Origin: Methylobacterium sp. Leaf125
GTDB lineage: Bacteria; Pseudomonadota; Alphaproteobacteria; Rhizobiales; Beijerinckiaceae
Direction of reading: 5' to 3'
Assembly: GCF_001423085.1 (NCBI RefSeq)
Contig: NZ_LMNU01000004.1
Coordinates: 98,795 to 162,794, forward strand
Length of the DNA: 64,000 bases
Numbering within the stretch: the stretch's first letter is position 1; each line of letters starts with the position of its first letter. The position numbers and the translations under genes were made by a program. This document shows positions 11,063 through 21,600 of this stretch, piece after piece. Under the pieces are notes generated by a model that was not told where the DNA came from, did not search any database, and saw only the letters and a program-made list of their open reading frames with translations.

Positions 11063-12082
11063 CTACGGGGTGGGGGCCGCAGCTCCGGGGAAGCGGCTCC
11101 GCAGGCGTGCGAGCCAGTCCTGCCGATGCGTACCGGGCTCGCCCACCGAGACGGTGGCGGTCATGCCGGCGACCAGGGTGACGCCCTCGGGCACCGCCTC
11201 GATGCGGATGCGCACCGGCACCCGCTGGGCGAGGCGGACCCAGGTGTAGACCGGGTCGACGTTGGGCAGGCCCTGGGTGCTCGCGGTGGCGTTGGCGGTG
11301 CTGATGCCCAGGGTGATGCTCTCCACCGTGCCACGGATCAGCGGGTCGTAGCCCAGGAGCTCGGCCGAGACCGGATCGCCCACGTGGATATGGGCCATCT
11401 TGGTCTCCTCGAAGTACCCGTCGATCCAGAAGGAATCGGTGTCGATGATGGCGATGTTGACCGTGCCGGTGGTGGCATAGTCGCCAGGACGCAGCAGGAG
11501 GTTCGTCACCCGGCCATTCACCGGCGAGCGCACCTGGGTGCGCTGGAGGTTGGTCTTGGCTTGAGAGAGCTGCGCCTTGGCCGAGGCCACCGCCGCCTCG
11601 GCGATCTTGGCGGTGCCCGCATATTGCTGCTTCTCCTCCACCGAGGTCGAGAGGGTGGTCAGCGCCTCGCGCCGGGCGGCCTGGGTCCGCTTGACCTGGA
11701 GGTCGGCCTCCCGGTTGTCGAGCTCGGCCTGGGCCGAAGTCACCGAGACCTCGAAGTCGAACGGATCGATCACATAGAGGATGTCGCCCTTCTTCACGGT
11801 CTGGTTGTCGGCGACGCGCAGCTCTGTGATCTGGCCCGAGACCTGGGGCGCCACGCTGGCGACCTGCACGCGCACCCTTCCGTCGCGGGTCCAGGGAGCG
11901 GTCACGTAGAACTGCCAGACGAAGGCTGCCGCCACGAAGGCGCAGGCCAGGATGAGTCCGGTGATCAGCAGGCGCAGCACCCGGCGCCCCCGGCCGGGCG
12001 CGCGGGGGCGGGTATCCGGCGCAGCACGGGGGCGGCTGTCGGAGCCTGTGGCGGCGGTCTCGGCGGGCGGGTCTTGAGCCAT
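11063..12082 (-). CDS. HlyD-family membrane fusion protein (AaeA-like)
   Basis: This 339-residue periplasmic adaptor has one N-terminal membrane anchor (LLITGLILACAFVAAAFVWQF). It is followed by a biotinyl-lipoyl-like segment (VASVAPQVSGQITELRVADN), a coiled-coil hairpin rich in Ala/Gln/Glu (SAQAELDNREADLQVKRTQA) and a second lipoyl half (RSPVNGRVTNLLLRPGDYA). Such proteins link an inner-membrane pump to an outer-membrane channel. Gene order with DUF1656 and FUSC proteins matches the E. coli aaeXAB aromatic-acid efflux set. The start at 12082 leaves a two-base gap to the DUF1656 stop. Confidence 0.9.
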   Translation of the reverse strand: MAQDPPAETAATGSDSRPRAAPDTRPRAPGRGRRVLRLLITGLILACAFVAAAFVWQFYVTAPWTRDGRVRVQVASVAPQVSGQITELRVADNQTVKKGDILYVIDPFDFEVSVTSAQAELDNREADLQVKRTQAARREALTTLSTSVEEKQQYAGTAKIAEAAVASAKAQLSQAKTNLQRTQVRSPVNGRVTNLLLRPGDYATTGTVNIAIIDTDSFWIDGYFEETKMAHIHVGDPVSAELLGYDPLIRGTVESITLGISTANATASTQGLPNVDPVYTWVRLAQRVPVRIRIEAVPEGVTLVAGMTATVSVGEPGTHRQDWLARLRSRFPGAAAPTP

Positions 12083-12084
12083 GG

Positions 12085-12279
12085 TCACAGGAACACGATC
12101 AGGAGAGCGAGGATGCAGACGTAGAGGCCGGCTTCCGCCAGGGGTGGGTTGGCGACGTAGCGGGCGATGCGCAGGCGCGCGAAGATCAGGCGCAGCCCCA
12201 CGAGGATCGCCAGTGCGCCGGCGGCGTAGGCCACGAAGGGCGAGAGCATCACGCCGCCGAGATCGAGGTCGCTGCGCAT
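12085..12279 (-). CDS. DUF1656 small membrane protein (AaeX-like)
   Basis: This is a 64-residue protein with two hydrophobic helices (FVAYAAGALAILVGLRLIF and AGLYVCILALLIVFL) and the DUF1656 pattern of an N-terminal D-L..GV..SPF. The family accompanies FUSC-type efflux proteins and its role is unknown. Its ATG overlaps the FUSC stop in an ATGA junction, so the two are translationally coupled. Confidence 0.88.
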   Translation of the reverse strand: MRSDLDLGGVMLSPFVAYAAGALAILVGLRLIFARLRIARYVANPPLAEAGLYVCILALLIVFL

Positions 12280-14294
12280 CAGGCGACTTGGATGCCGAGG
12301 CGCCGCAGGAAGCGCCCCTGGCCCTCGGCAACGTGGGCGGCGGTTGCGAGGTCGCTCACCGCCCGGGCAAGGTGCAGGCGCGTGGCCGGATCGGCCTGTC
12401 CGCCGGCGGCGAGAAGGGCCGCAGCGGCCTCCCGCATCCGGCCGACATCGACGTTCGCGAGGGCCGCGCCGGCCCGGCCGGCGACCGACGTCAGGGCCTT
12501 GTCCCGGGCGAGACCGCGCAACTGCGCCTGGGCGCGGGCGGCGGCCGACTCCATCCGGGCGAGGTCGAAGGCGCGGTCGAGATTCGCCCGGCGCACGGCC
12601 GCGCTGCCCGAGCTCCAGCGGGCGAATTGCAGCAGACGGTCGCTGTTGAGGCTGGTCCGCGTCGTGGCGTCGCCGCCTCGGCCTGCCAGGGCCTCGACCA
12701 GGGCGCGCCGGGCCGAATCGAGGGCGAAGGCGCGGTGACGGGCATTGGAGACGGGAAGGATGACCCGGACGGTGAAGAAGAGGATCAGGGCCGCGAAGAT
12801 CACCAGGAACGCGTTGGTGAGGAACCCCTGCGGGTCGTAGCTCTGGGGGTTGGCGGGCGAGAGCAGCACGGGGAAGAACACCAGCAGGATGAAACCGATG
12901 CCGAAGGTCGGCGGATTGAGGCTGAGGAAGCAGGCGGCGAAGACCACCGGCGCTATGGCGATGGCCAGCAGGGGAAAGCCCTGGACGCCGGCGAGCGCCC
13001 CGAACAGCACGAGACCGGCGCAGAGGGCTGCCAGCGGCATGCCGATGAGCACGCCCTTGGCGAAGACGCGCGGGTCGGGGGTGATCGAGGAGAGCGAGCA
13101 GGTCGACGCCACCTGGACCAGGGCGAAGGAGGTCGCGGGCCATCCCGTGGCGACGAGCAGGAGAGCCGTGAGGCCGAAGGCGATCACCACCCGCATGGCG
13201 CCCCGAAGGGCTTCCGGCATGTCGCGGTGGGTCGGGAGCGGCACGTCGCGCAAGGGGCGGCCGCCATGGGCGAGGACGCAATGCCCGTCCGCCGCGAAGG
13301 CGGCCGCCCGGGCGAAGTCGAGGGCGCGCTGCAGGGCGAGGATCGCGTCGAGGGGCTGGCCGCCCGTGCGCACCGCATCCTCGACGAGATCCGACAGACG
13401 TGCCGCCGCCCGGACCGCGTCGGCCTCCGGCTCCGTGAGCCCGAGGCAGAGGGCGCGCGCCTCCACCACGGCGGGCGGCGGGGCCGGGAGGCGGGCCACG
13501 GCCCCGCGAAGATGGCGGGCGGCCGCCGCCATGACGTAGAGCGCCGCGATGGCGCTGCGGGCCCCCGCGGCCCGGTCCGGCCCGTCGTCGAGTTCACCCG
13601 CGATGGCGCTGGCGTCGCCCCGCAGGGCGGCGATCTTGCGGATCAGCGCCGCGGTCCGCTCGGAGCCGGGATCGCCCTGCGTCAGGGTCTCGCGGGCGAA
13701 GGCCCGGGTCTCCGCGAGGGCGTCGCCGAGGGTGTCGCGCACGGTCCGCCAGATGCTCGGCGACCCGAGGGCGTCGTTGATGAAGGTGATCGCCACGATA
13801 CCGAGCGTGATCGCGGCGACCCGTTCGACGGCCGCGTCGAAGGTGCTCTGTGGCGTATCGATATGGGCGATGGCGATGATCGCCACGGTGTAGCCCGACA
13901 GCATCGCCCCGTAGGCGCGGGTATCCTGCAGAAAGTGGGCGGTGAAGACGCACAGGCCGAGCCAGGTCGCGAAGGCGACCAGGAGCACCACCCGGTCCTG
14001 CGCGAACAGCGCCATCAGGACAATGGCCACGGCAGCGCCCACCAGGGTGCCGAGAAAGCGGTAGAGTGCCTTCGACAGGGCCTGCCCGCGCTTGGGCTGG
14101 GCCAGGATCGCCACGCAGACGGCCGCCGAGGAGGCGCTCGAGAGCTGCAGCCAGAAGGCCGCGTAGAGAGCCAGGACCATGGCGAGCCAGATCCGCACGG
14201 CGAAGGCCCAGGCGGCGGGCTTCGGGATCACGCGCTCGAGGGCGGCGAGGATCCGGTCCGGCAGGCGGGGCAGGCTGTCGGCGACGGTGCTCAC
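12279..14294 (-). CDS. FUSC-family inner-membrane efflux protein (AaeB-like)
   Basis: This 671-residue protein has two hydrophobic blocks of about five to six helices each (residues ~25-190 and ~360-500), separated and followed by soluble helical domains. That is the FUSC/AaeB layout. Family members export aromatic carboxylic acids or fusaric acid with an HlyD partner. The sequence FAVRIWLAMVLALYAAFWLQL opens the first block and ALRGAMRVVIAFGLTALLLV the second. The GTG start at 14294 overlaps the upstream DUF4345 stop (GTGA), which supports it over the longer frame. The exported substrate cannot be read from the sequence. Confidence 0.9.
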   Translation of the reverse strand: MSTVADSLPRLPDRILAALERVIPKPAAWAFAVRIWLAMVLALYAAFWLQLSSASSAAVCVAILAQPKRGQALSKALYRFLGTLVGAAVAIVLMALFAQDRVVLLVAFATWLGLCVFTAHFLQDTRAYGAMLSGYTVAIIAIAHIDTPQSTFDAAVERVAAITLGIVAITFINDALGSPSIWRTVRDTLGDALAETRAFARETLTQGDPGSERTAALIRKIAALRGDASAIAGELDDGPDRAAGARSAIAALYVMAAAARHLRGAVARLPAPPPAVVEARALCLGLTEPEADAVRAAARLSDLVEDAVRTGGQPLDAILALQRALDFARAAAFAADGHCVLAHGGRPLRDVPLPTHRDMPEALRGAMRVVIAFGLTALLLVATGWPATSFALVQVASTCSLSSITPDPRVFAKGVLIGMPLAALCAGLVLFGALAGVQGFPLLAIAIAPVVFAACFLSLNPPTFGIGFILLVFFPVLLSPANPQSYDPQGFLTNAFLVIFAALILFFTVRVILPVSNARHRAFALDSARRALVEALAGRGGDATTRTSLNSDRLLQFARWSSGSAAVRRANLDRAFDLARMESAAARAQAQLRGLARDKALTSVAGRAGAALANVDVGRMREAAAALLAAGGQADPATRLHLARAVSDLATAAHVAEGQGRFLRRLGIQVA

Positions 14295-14707
14295 CCCGGG
14301 ACTCCGCCGGGCATCGCGTCGGGGGCACGCGCCGCGACCCGGGCCTGCCACAGACAGAGCAGCGGGGTGACGAGGAGTTCGACGGCCAGGGCGGCCAGCA
14401 TCAGGAAGGACGGCAATCCCGTCAGAGCCCAGCCGAGGAGGCGGGCGAGTCCACCGAGGGCCACCACCAGGGTGAGGAAGCGGAACAGGGTGGTCTTGGC
14501 CTCGATGCCGGGCACGCAGGTCCAGAACAGGATGCCGATGCCCATGTGCAGGCCGGAGAGGTATCGGAAGTGGCTGTCGGCGGAGACGTCGACGAGGCCG
14601 CCGTGTCCGATCCCGTTCAGGCCGAACAGCACGCCGTAGAGACCGGAGGCCACCGGGACCAGGGCCATCACCGCCACCGCGCGCTGCAGCGCCTGCCGTT
14701 CCCGCAT
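14291..14707 (-). CDS. DUF4345-like membrane protein
   Basis: This 138-residue protein has about four hydrophobic helices. The segment FRYLSGLHMGIGILFWTCVPGIE resembles the conserved FRYLSG...G.G..F of DUF4345. It is first in the efflux operon, and its stop overlaps the FUSC start. The ATG at 14707 is preferred over an upstream TTG at 14746. Function is unknown; co-transcription suggests a link to the efflux system, but that is inference. Confidence 0.72.
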   Translation of the reverse strand: MRERQALQRAVAVMALVPVASGLYGVLFGLNGIGHGGLVDVSADSHFRYLSGLHMGIGILFWTCVPGIEAKTTLFRFLTLVVALGGLARLLGWALTGLPSFLMLAALAVELLVTPLLCLWQARVAARAPDAMPGGVPG

Positions 14708-14850
14708 CGTCGCGTCCGTTCGGAATCCGCCTGTCAGGATCGGCAACCGGGACGGCCAGGCTTACGTTCCTTGGCGACCCGCGAAAGGACCGGCTCGGTT
14801 CCGCACGGGATGTCGGCCGCCCGCGGAAGATCGCGCGCGGCCGGGTCGCC

Positions 14851-15141
14851 TCAGGCCTTCATCTGTTTCAGGCGCTTGACGCATTTGCTGTAGTATTGCG
14901 GCCATTTCGGTCCCTGCGCGGCCTTGTCGGCGACCGAGAGGGCGCGCCACTCGGCGCCGCATTTCTTCTGACGCTCGCGCGCGGCGCTCTGGCCGACGCT
15001 GAACTCCTTGGCGGGCTTCGCCGCCGCGGCTTGTGCCAGCGCACCGCTGGCGACGAACGGGCTTGTCAGAAGGAGGGGACTTGCCAGAAGCAGCAAGCCC
15101 GCGAACAAAGCACGGGTGTGACGCGAACGGAACGACAGCAT
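14851..15141 (-). CDS. Small secreted PsiF-like protein
   Basis: This 96-residue protein has a Sec signal peptide (ALFAGLLLLASPLLLTSPFVASGALAQA, cleavage near AQA-AA). The mature part is short and basic: SAARERQKKCGAEWRALSVA, then KWPQYYSKCVKRLKQMKA. The two Cys separated by about 30 residues and the R.KKC.....R pattern recall PsiF repeats, but the match is weak. It is probably periplasmic. The function is unknown. Confidence 0.65.
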   Translation of the reverse strand: MLSFRSRHTRALFAGLLLLASPLLLTSPFVASGALAQAAAAKPAKEFSVGQSAARERQKKCGAEWRALSVADKAAQGPKWPQYYSKCVKRLKQMKA

Positions 15142-15358
15142 GACGACCCCCGGGGACGCTTGGGCGCCGCCGTGTGGCGGGCCGGCCGCATCACAGCCAC
15201 AACCCCGGGCGAGGGCAAGTGCCATTTGTACGGGTATCGACGCGATCCACCGCTCGTGCCACGTGTCGGAGCGATGGCACGGAGTCTGCAACCATCCGCT
15301 CGCGTTCCCGATTGTTTCGGCGGGTCGAGCGAGCCTGAATAAGGTCGGAAACATCAGC

Positions 15359-15994
15359 ATGGCACACGCGCCGGGAAAACCCATCGACGTGCACACCTGG
15401 AGCACGCCGAATGGCTGGAAGATCCCGATCATGCTGGAGGAGTGCGGGCTGCCCTACCGGGTGGTGCCGGTGAATATCGGCCGGGGCGACCAGATGGCGC
15501 CCGACTTCCTGAAGATCTCGCCGAACAACAAGATTCCCGCCATCGTCGACCCGGACGGACCGGGGGGCGAGCCCATCACGGTGTTCGAGTCCGGTGCGAT
15601 CCTGCAGTATCTCGGGCGCAAGACCGGCTGCCTCTACCCGGCCGACGCGCGCGCCCGGGTAGCGGTGGACGAGTGGCTGTTCTGGCAGGTCGGTGGCTTC
15701 GGGCCGATGCTCGGCCAGGTCCATCATTTCCGCATCTACGCGCAGGAGAAGATCCCCTACGCCATCGACCGGTTCACCGCGGAGGCGCAGCGCCTCTACG
15801 GCGTGCTCGACCGGCACCTCGCGGACCACGAATTCGTGGCGGGCGACTTCTCCATCGCCGACATCGCGATCCTGCCCTGGGCCAAGTACCACGAGAAGCA
15901 GAGCATCGAGCTCGCCAGCGTGCCCCACGTGCGGGCCTGGCTCGACCGCGTCATGGCGCGGCCGGCCGTGCAGCGGGGATTCGCGGCGGTCTGA
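15359..15994 (+). CDS. Glutathione S-transferase family protein (Nu-class-like, YfcG type)
   Basis: This 211-residue cytosolic GST has a thioredoxin-like N-domain with WSTPNGWKIPIMLEECGLPY. The TPNG.K.....E pattern is typical of the Nu class (YfcG/YghU), which uses the Thr/Asn pair rather than a Tyr or Ser. NNKIPAIVD holds the cis-Pro and FESGAILQYLGRK the GSH gamma-glutamyl contact. The C-terminal helical domain contains EFVAGDFSIADIAILPWAKY, with the N-capping box S.AD. Nu-class enzymes often act as disulfide-bond reductases of glutathione conjugates. Confidence 0.92.
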   Translation: MAHAPGKPIDVHTWSTPNGWKIPIMLEECGLPYRVVPVNIGRGDQMAPDFLKISPNNKIPAIVDPDGPGGEPITVFESGAILQYLGRKTGCLYPADARARVAVDEWLFWQVGGFGPMLGQVHHFRIYAQEKIPYAIDRFTAEAQRLYGVLDRHLADHEFVAGDFSIADIAILPWAKYHEKQSIELASVPHVRAWLDRVMARPAVQRGFAAV

Positions 15995-16072
15995 GCGGCT
16001 GCCTCACCCAGCCAGCGTCACCTCAAGGGTGTCACTGGCCGGCGTCCCGTGGCGGGCGTCCTCTGGCCGCCA

Positions 16073-16618
16073 TCACTCGGCCGGCGGCGCGACCGCCTTC
16101 GCGGGGGCGGCCTTGGCGGCCTTCGGTGCGGGCCGGGGAGCGGGCGCCGAGTCGGGCGTGGCGGCGGAGGCCTGCTGGTTCACGTCCGGCACCCGGGTCC
16201 AGGTCTGCGAGCCGCACAGGACCTTGAGGAGGCAGCCGGAGACCGAGAGCTCGGAGTTGCTCTCGCGCTCCAGGCTGACCTGGTACATCTTGCCCTCGTC
16301 GGCGTTGTAGATCTCGCCGGAGAACTTCGCCTCCTCGGGCTTCAGATTATCGAGGAGCGTCAGGCCAAGCACCGGGCGGCTGCGCTTCTTCGGATCGGGA
16401 TTCTTGATATCCGTGCGCGGGGTCCCGTCCTCGTTGGTCGCAGTCTTGGCCCACACCACCTTCCCGCAGATGTTGGCGGCACCCGGACCGCAGCGGTCGA
16501 TGCGGACCTTGGCGCGGCCGTCTCCGGTGAGCCAGGTGCCCGAGGGGTCCTGCGCGGGGGCGGCGGATGCAGGGGCGAGGCCGGTGAGGATGAGGGCGGC
16601 GGTAAGAGCGACGCGCAT
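16073..16618 (-). CDS. DUF2147 family secreted protein
   Basis: This 181-residue protein has a signal peptide (MRVALTAALILTGLAPASAAPA) and a DUF2147 lipocalin-like domain. GTWLTGDGRAKVRIDRCG, ICGKVVWAKTATNEDG and GLTLLDNLKPEEAKFSGEIYN are family hallmarks, and the Cys pair (RCG, ICG) is conserved. An Ala/Pro-rich tail (APAPRPAPKAAKAAPAKA) follows, as often seen in Methylobacterium exported proteins. It is periplasmic and of unknown function. Confidence 0.87.
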   Translation of the reverse strand: MRVALTAALILTGLAPASAAPAQDPSGTWLTGDGRAKVRIDRCGPGAANICGKVVWAKTATNEDGTPRTDIKNPDPKKRSRPVLGLTLLDNLKPEEAKFSGEIYNADEGKMYQVSLERESNSELSVSGCLLKVLCGSQTWTRVPDVNQQASAATPDSAPAPRPAPKAAKAAPAKAVAPPAE

Positions 16619-16913
16619 GTCCTGGTCTCCATCGTGGCGTGGCTGCGGCAGGAGGCCGGCGGCCAGAGAGTCGGCAAGGGGATCGGCAAGCGACCCGGCG
16701 CGGCGGCAGGGCCGTGTTCGTCTGGCCACAGGAGGCGTCCGCATTCGGGCGATTTTCCGGCGCTGTTGCGCCAAAGCCATGGCGGCGGGAAAACCGGCAC
16801 CGATCGTCGGGTTATCCCCCGCGTTCGCGCCTCGGGTTGAGGGGCGGGAGCCTGCCGGCTATAAGCCCGGCGCCGAAGCCATTTTCGGCTGAGCGATCAC
16901 AACCGGACGGACC

Positions 16914-17336
16914 ATGGCCACCGAGCGCACCTTCTCCATTCTCAAGCCCGACGCGACGAAGCGGAACCTGACCGGAGCGGTCAACGCCGTGATCGAGAAG
17001 GCGGGCCTGCGCATCGTCGGCCAGCGCCGCATCCAGATGAGCCGCGCCCAGGCCGAGAAGTTCTACGAGATCCACAAGGAGCGCCCCTTCTTCGGCGAGC
17101 TCGTGGAGTTCATGACCTCCGGGCCGGTCGTCGTGCAGGTGCTCGAGGGCGAGAACGCCGTTGCCAAGTACCGCGAAGTGATGGGCGCCACCAACCCGGC
17201 CAACGCCGATGAGGGCACCATCCGCAAGACCTTCTCCGAGTCGGTCGGCGAGAACACCGTTCACGGCTCCGACAGCCTCGACAACGCCAAGGCCGAGATC
17301 GCCCAGTTCTTCCAGGATTCCGACATCGCCGGCTGA
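16914..17336 (+). CDS. ndk: Nucleoside diphosphate kinase
   Basis: Ndk equilibrates NTP/NDP pools through a phospho-histidine. The 140-residue protein is standard length. The N-terminal [14 protein letters not shown] contains the conserved Lys, and [13 protein letters not shown] contains the catalytic His117. It appears monocistronic. Confidence 0.98.
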   Translation: MATERTFSILKPDATKRNLTGAVNAVIEKAGLRIVGQRRIQMSRAQAEKFYEIHKERPFFGELVEFMTSGPVVVQVLEGENAVAKYREVMGATNPANADEGTIRKTFSESVGENTVHGSDSLDNAKAEIAQFFQDSDIAG

Positions 17337-17496
17337 ATCCTTCGGGGTTCGGACACGGTCGACCAAACCGGCGCGCCGGAGCTTCCCGGAAGCTTCGGCG
17401 TTTGCCGTCCCAGTGTGGCCCCGGCGCCCTTGCGCGGCGGGGGCACGGACGTGAAACCGGTTCGTTCCCGAATCGCTTTCACGGACCCATCATTCC

Positions 17497-17874
17497 ATGC
17501 GCTCCATCGCCCCGCGCACCGGCCGACTCCTGCTCGCCGCCGGCCTGCTCTCGCTCGTCGCCGCCTGCAATACCAACAAGTCCGGCCCGACCGCGTCGCT
17601 CGAAGGCTACACCCCCGATCCGGCGCTGAAGACGGCCTCCGCCGGCAACCTGACCGGGCGCGTGCGTCACGCCTGCACGGTCACCCAGGCCCGCCTGCAG
17701 AACGTCTCCGAGGTCTCCCTCGCTCGCCCCTGTGGCTGCTACGCGAACCAGACGCTGGCAAGCCTCGACAGAAGCGAACTCGATGCCTACCGCAGCACCG
17801 GCTACTTCAATGATTCCGCCCGCGCCAAGGCGCTGAACGCCCTCGACAGCTGCAAGCTGCCGCGTCCGGCGTAA
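17497..17874 (+). CDS. Small lipoprotein, function unknown
   Basis: This 125-residue protein has an N-terminal signal ending in lipobox LVAAC (Cys26), so it should be lipid-anchored. The mature part has four further Cys, including a CGCY motif (LARPCGCYANQTLASLDRSE), which suggests disulfides. I recognise no family. It lies 160 bases after ndk and ends convergently with the TetR gene. Confidence 0.78.
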   Translation: MRSIAPRTGRLLLAAGLLSLVAACNTNKSGPTASLEGYTPDPALKTASAGNLTGRVRHACTVTQARLQNVSEVSLARPCGCYANQTLASLDRSELDAYRSTGYFNDSARAKALNALDSCKLPRPA

Positions 17875-17923
17875 GGCTCGGCTCGTCCCGGACAGCCGCG
17901 GCTGGCAACGCGTTGGAGCCGCT

Positions 17924-18505
17924 TCAGTGCGACGACGCGTTGTCCGGAGCCGGCGCGTCTCCCCGCTCCCCCGCCGCGATGCGCGCGGCCTGGAGGAGCT
18001 CGTCGGCGAGGCCCGGATCGTCCACCGCCCGGGCCAGGACGACGGCGCCCACGAGGGTGGACAACTTGGCGAGCGCTCGCTGCCGGCGGCGCTCCTTCGC
18101 ACCCTGGGGCGAGAGCTCGGACAGCAGACCGACGAGGTGCCGAACCCCGTGGGTAAAGCGTGCCCGCAGGGGACTCCCCGTCGGCTCGCGGGCCACGTCG
18201 TTGGCCAGGGCGGCGAGGGGGCAGCCCATGCCGGGCGACTGGACGTGGCCGACGGACAGGTAGTTGGCGATCAGCATGTCCAGGGCGCCGCGTCGGTCCT
18301 CCCCGAGGGCCGAGTCGAACGCCTCGACGGCCAGCGCATCCTTGCTGGCGAACTGGCCGTAGAAGCCGCCATGCGTCAGGCCGGCCGAGGCCATGATGTC
18401 GGCCACCCCGACTCCGTGGAGGCCACGCTCCCGGAACAGGGCGGCGGCGACCTCGACGACCCGTTGGCGGTTGAGCTTGGCCTGCTCCTGCGAAACTCTC
18501 GGCAT
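17924..18505 (-). CDS. TetR/AcrR-family transcriptional regulator
   Basis: This 193-residue repressor-type protein has an N-terminal helix-turn-helix (residues ~12-58) with VVEVAAALFRERGLHGVGVA and GLTHGGFYGQFASKDAL, where GGFY.HF.SK is the TetR core. The C-terminal ligand domain contains GMGCPLAALANDVAREP, typical of a subfamily often found beside efflux pumps. It lies just downstream of the RND pump genes on the same strand and is a reasonable candidate for their regulator. Confidence 0.9.
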   Translation of the reverse strand: MPRVSQEQAKLNRQRVVEVAAALFRERGLHGVGVADIMASAGLTHGGFYGQFASKDALAVEAFDSALGEDRRGALDMLIANYLSVGHVQSPGMGCPLAALANDVAREPTGSPLRARFTHGVRHLVGLLSELSPQGAKERRRQRALAKLSTLVGAVVLARAVDDPGLADELLQAARIAAGERGDAPAPDNASSH

Positions 18506-18686
18506 CTCCGGCTCTCCCGTTGCCGTCCCGGTCTTATATAGATGCGGGCCGTCATCAATACAGGTCCGCGTCGGCCGACCCGCCGAGGGGGCAGGGTGCG
18601 GGTCGGCCGACGGACCGCGCGAGGCTGAGGAAGCCCAGCGCGATGCGCTTATATCATCGACGCCGGGATCTCACCCCGTGCCCACG

Positions 18687-21600
18687 TCAGGTCCCGGCCG
18701 CCTGCGGTGCCGCCTCGGTTGCGTCCCCTGCGGCGCGTGGCTGACGGGCCACCCGGAACCAGAGCGCATAAAGGGCGGGCAGGAACAGGAGGGTCAGCAG
18801 GGTGCCGACGCCGACGCCGCCGATCAGCACGTAGGCCAGCGCCCCCCAGAACACCGAGTGGGTGAGGGGAATGAAGGCCAGCATGGCGGCGGCCGCCGTC
18901 AGGATCACGGGGCGCGCCCGGCGCACGGTGGATTCCACGATGGCGTCGTAATCCCCCAGGCCCGCCGCCTGATCGTGGTGGATCTGGTCCACCAGGATCA
19001 GGGTGTTGCGCATCAGGATGCCTGAGAGGGCGATCAGCCCCAGGATCGCGTTGAAGCCGAAGGGCTGGTGGAAGAGCAACAGCGTCGGGGCTGCGCCCAC
19101 CAGACCGAGGGGCGCGGTGGCGAAGACCATGAACATGGTGGCGAATGAGCGGACCTGGATCATGATGACGGTGAGCGTCACGATCAGCATGATCGGGAAC
19201 ACCGCCACCAGGGACAGCATCGCCTTCTCGCTCTCCTCCACGGCACCCGCGGTATCGATGCGGTAGCCCGGCGGGAGCTTGGCCTTGATCGGCGCCAGGA
19301 GGGGAAAGACCTGGGCGTGGATGTCCGGCGGCTGCTTGCCGTCGAGCACGTCGCCCTGGACGCGGATGTAGGTCTCGCGGTTGTAGCGCTTGAGCACCGC
19401 CTCCTCGGTCCGGCTCTCCAGGCGCGCCACCTGCGAGACCGGCACCTGGCGCCCGTCCCTGGTCGTCAGCGTCAGGTCGCCGATCTCGCCCAGGGAGCGC
19501 CGCTCGGGCCCGGGGCTGCGCAGGACGACGTCGACGGAGCGCAGGTTCTCGCGCACCTGGGTGGCGGGCGTGCCGTTGAGGTAGCTCTGCAGCTGCTGGC
19601 CGGCCTCCTTCGGGGTCAGGCCGATGAGGCGCAGGCGTTCCTGGTCGAAGGCGAGGCGCAGGCTCGGGGTCTTGTCACCCCAGTCGAGGTGCACGAGGCG
19701 CATGTTGGGATTGGCTGCCATGACCTCCCGAACCTCGGCGGCGATGCCGCGGATGACATCGAGGTCGGGCCCCACCACCCGAAAGGCGACGGGAAAGCGG
19801 ATGGGTGGGCCGAACACGATCTGGAGCACCCGCACGCGGGCTTCCGGAAAGCGGCCGTCCTCCACGAGCTGGCGCACCTTGCCCCGGAGGACGTCGCGCG
19901 CCTGGGCGTCGGCCGTCTGCACCACGATCTGCGCGAAGGCCGGATCGGGCAGCTCGGGATCGAAGGAGAGGACGAAGCGCGGCATACCCTGCCCGATATA
20001 GCTCGTGATCTCTTTGGCCTCGGCCAGGTCGCGCACGGCCGCCTCGACCCGCTTGACGCTGGCCTCGGTGGTGGCGAAGGCCGAGCCCGCCGGCAGCGTG
20101 ACCTCGACGATGAGCTCGGGGCGTTCCGAATTCGGGAAGAATTGCTGCTCGACCTTGCCCATCGCCACCACGGCGAGGGCGAAGAGCCCCACGGTGATGC
20201 CGGCGGCGAGCCACTTGTGGTCGACGGACAGGCGCACGACGCGGCGCAGGCGCTCGTAGGTCTTCGTGGCGTAGATCGCGTCGTGGCCGCCCGCCACCGT
20301 CATGATGTTCGGCAGGAGCTTGACGCCGAGATAGGGCGTGAAGGTCACGGCCACGATCCAGGAGATGATCAGCGAGAAGGCCACCACCCAGAAGATGTTG
20401 CCGGCGTACTCACCTGCCGTGGAGGCGGCAAAGCCCACGGGCAGGAAGCCCGCGATAGTCACCAGGGTGCCGGTGAGCATCGGCGCGGCCGTGGCGCTCC
20501 AGGCATAGGTCGCCGCCTCGATGCGGTCGGCGCCTTCCTCCATGCGCACCACCATCATCTCGATGGCAATGATGGCGTCGTCGACGAGGAGGCCGAGCGA
20601 GATGATGAGGGCGCCCAGCGTGATGCGATCGAAGTCGCGGCCGGTGACCATCATCACCACGAACACCGCCGAGAGGGTGAGCGGCACGGCCAGGGCCACC
20701 ACGATGCCGACCCGGAAGCCGAGCGCCACCAGGGAGACGAAGATCACCACGCCGAGGGCGGTGAAGAACTTGACCATGAATTCGTGGATGGCGTCGTCGA
20801 TGACCTTGGCCTGATCGGTGATCTTGGTGAAGCTGATGCCCACCGGCGTCTCATGGTGGATCGCCACTTCCTCGGCATTGAGCGCCTCGCCGAGCTTGAG
20901 ACCGTTGAAGCCCGGCTTCATCACGAGGCCGAGCATCAGGGACGGCTCGCCGTCGTTGCGGATCTCGAAGGTTTTGGGGTCCTCGTAGCCGCGCCGGACC
21001 TCGGCGATGTCGCCGAGCTTGAGGCTGCGGTCACCGGCGGCCACGGGCAGGTCGCGGATCGCGTCGAGCCCGTCAATGGCCCCGTCGAGGCGCAGGTACA
21101 CGCGTGGACCCGCCGCCTCGACGAAGCCGGCCGGGGTGACGTCGTTCTGGTTGGCCAGCGCAGCCAGCAGCTGCTGGCCGGTGACGCCGAGGGTCGCGAG
21201 GCGCTGGTAGGAGATCTCGACGAAGATCTTCTGAGCCTGCTCGCCCAGGATGTTGATCTTTTCCACGCCCGGCACCCGCAGCAGGCGCTGGCGCAGGTCC
21301 TCGGCGCGCAGCACGAGCTCGCGATGCGGCAGGCCCTTGGCCTGCACGGCGTAGAGGGCGAAGTAGATGTCCGAGAACTCGTCGTTGAAGAGCGGTCCCA
21401 GTACCCCGCGTGGCAGGCTGGAGGCCTGGTCGGAGAGCTTCTTGCGGGTCTGGTAGAACTCCGACGGGAGCTTGGCCGGGGGCATCGCATCCTTGAAGAT
21501 GACCTTCGTCACCATCAGGCCTGGGCGCACCGTGGTCTCGGCCCGGTCGTAATAGACGAGCTCCTGCAGACGCTTCTCCAGGGGGTCGGCGACCTGGCGC

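Noticed and set aside
17380..17394. AGCTTCCCGGAAGCT palindrome after ndk as a terminator
   Set aside because: The stem is short with almost no loop and no T-tract follows.
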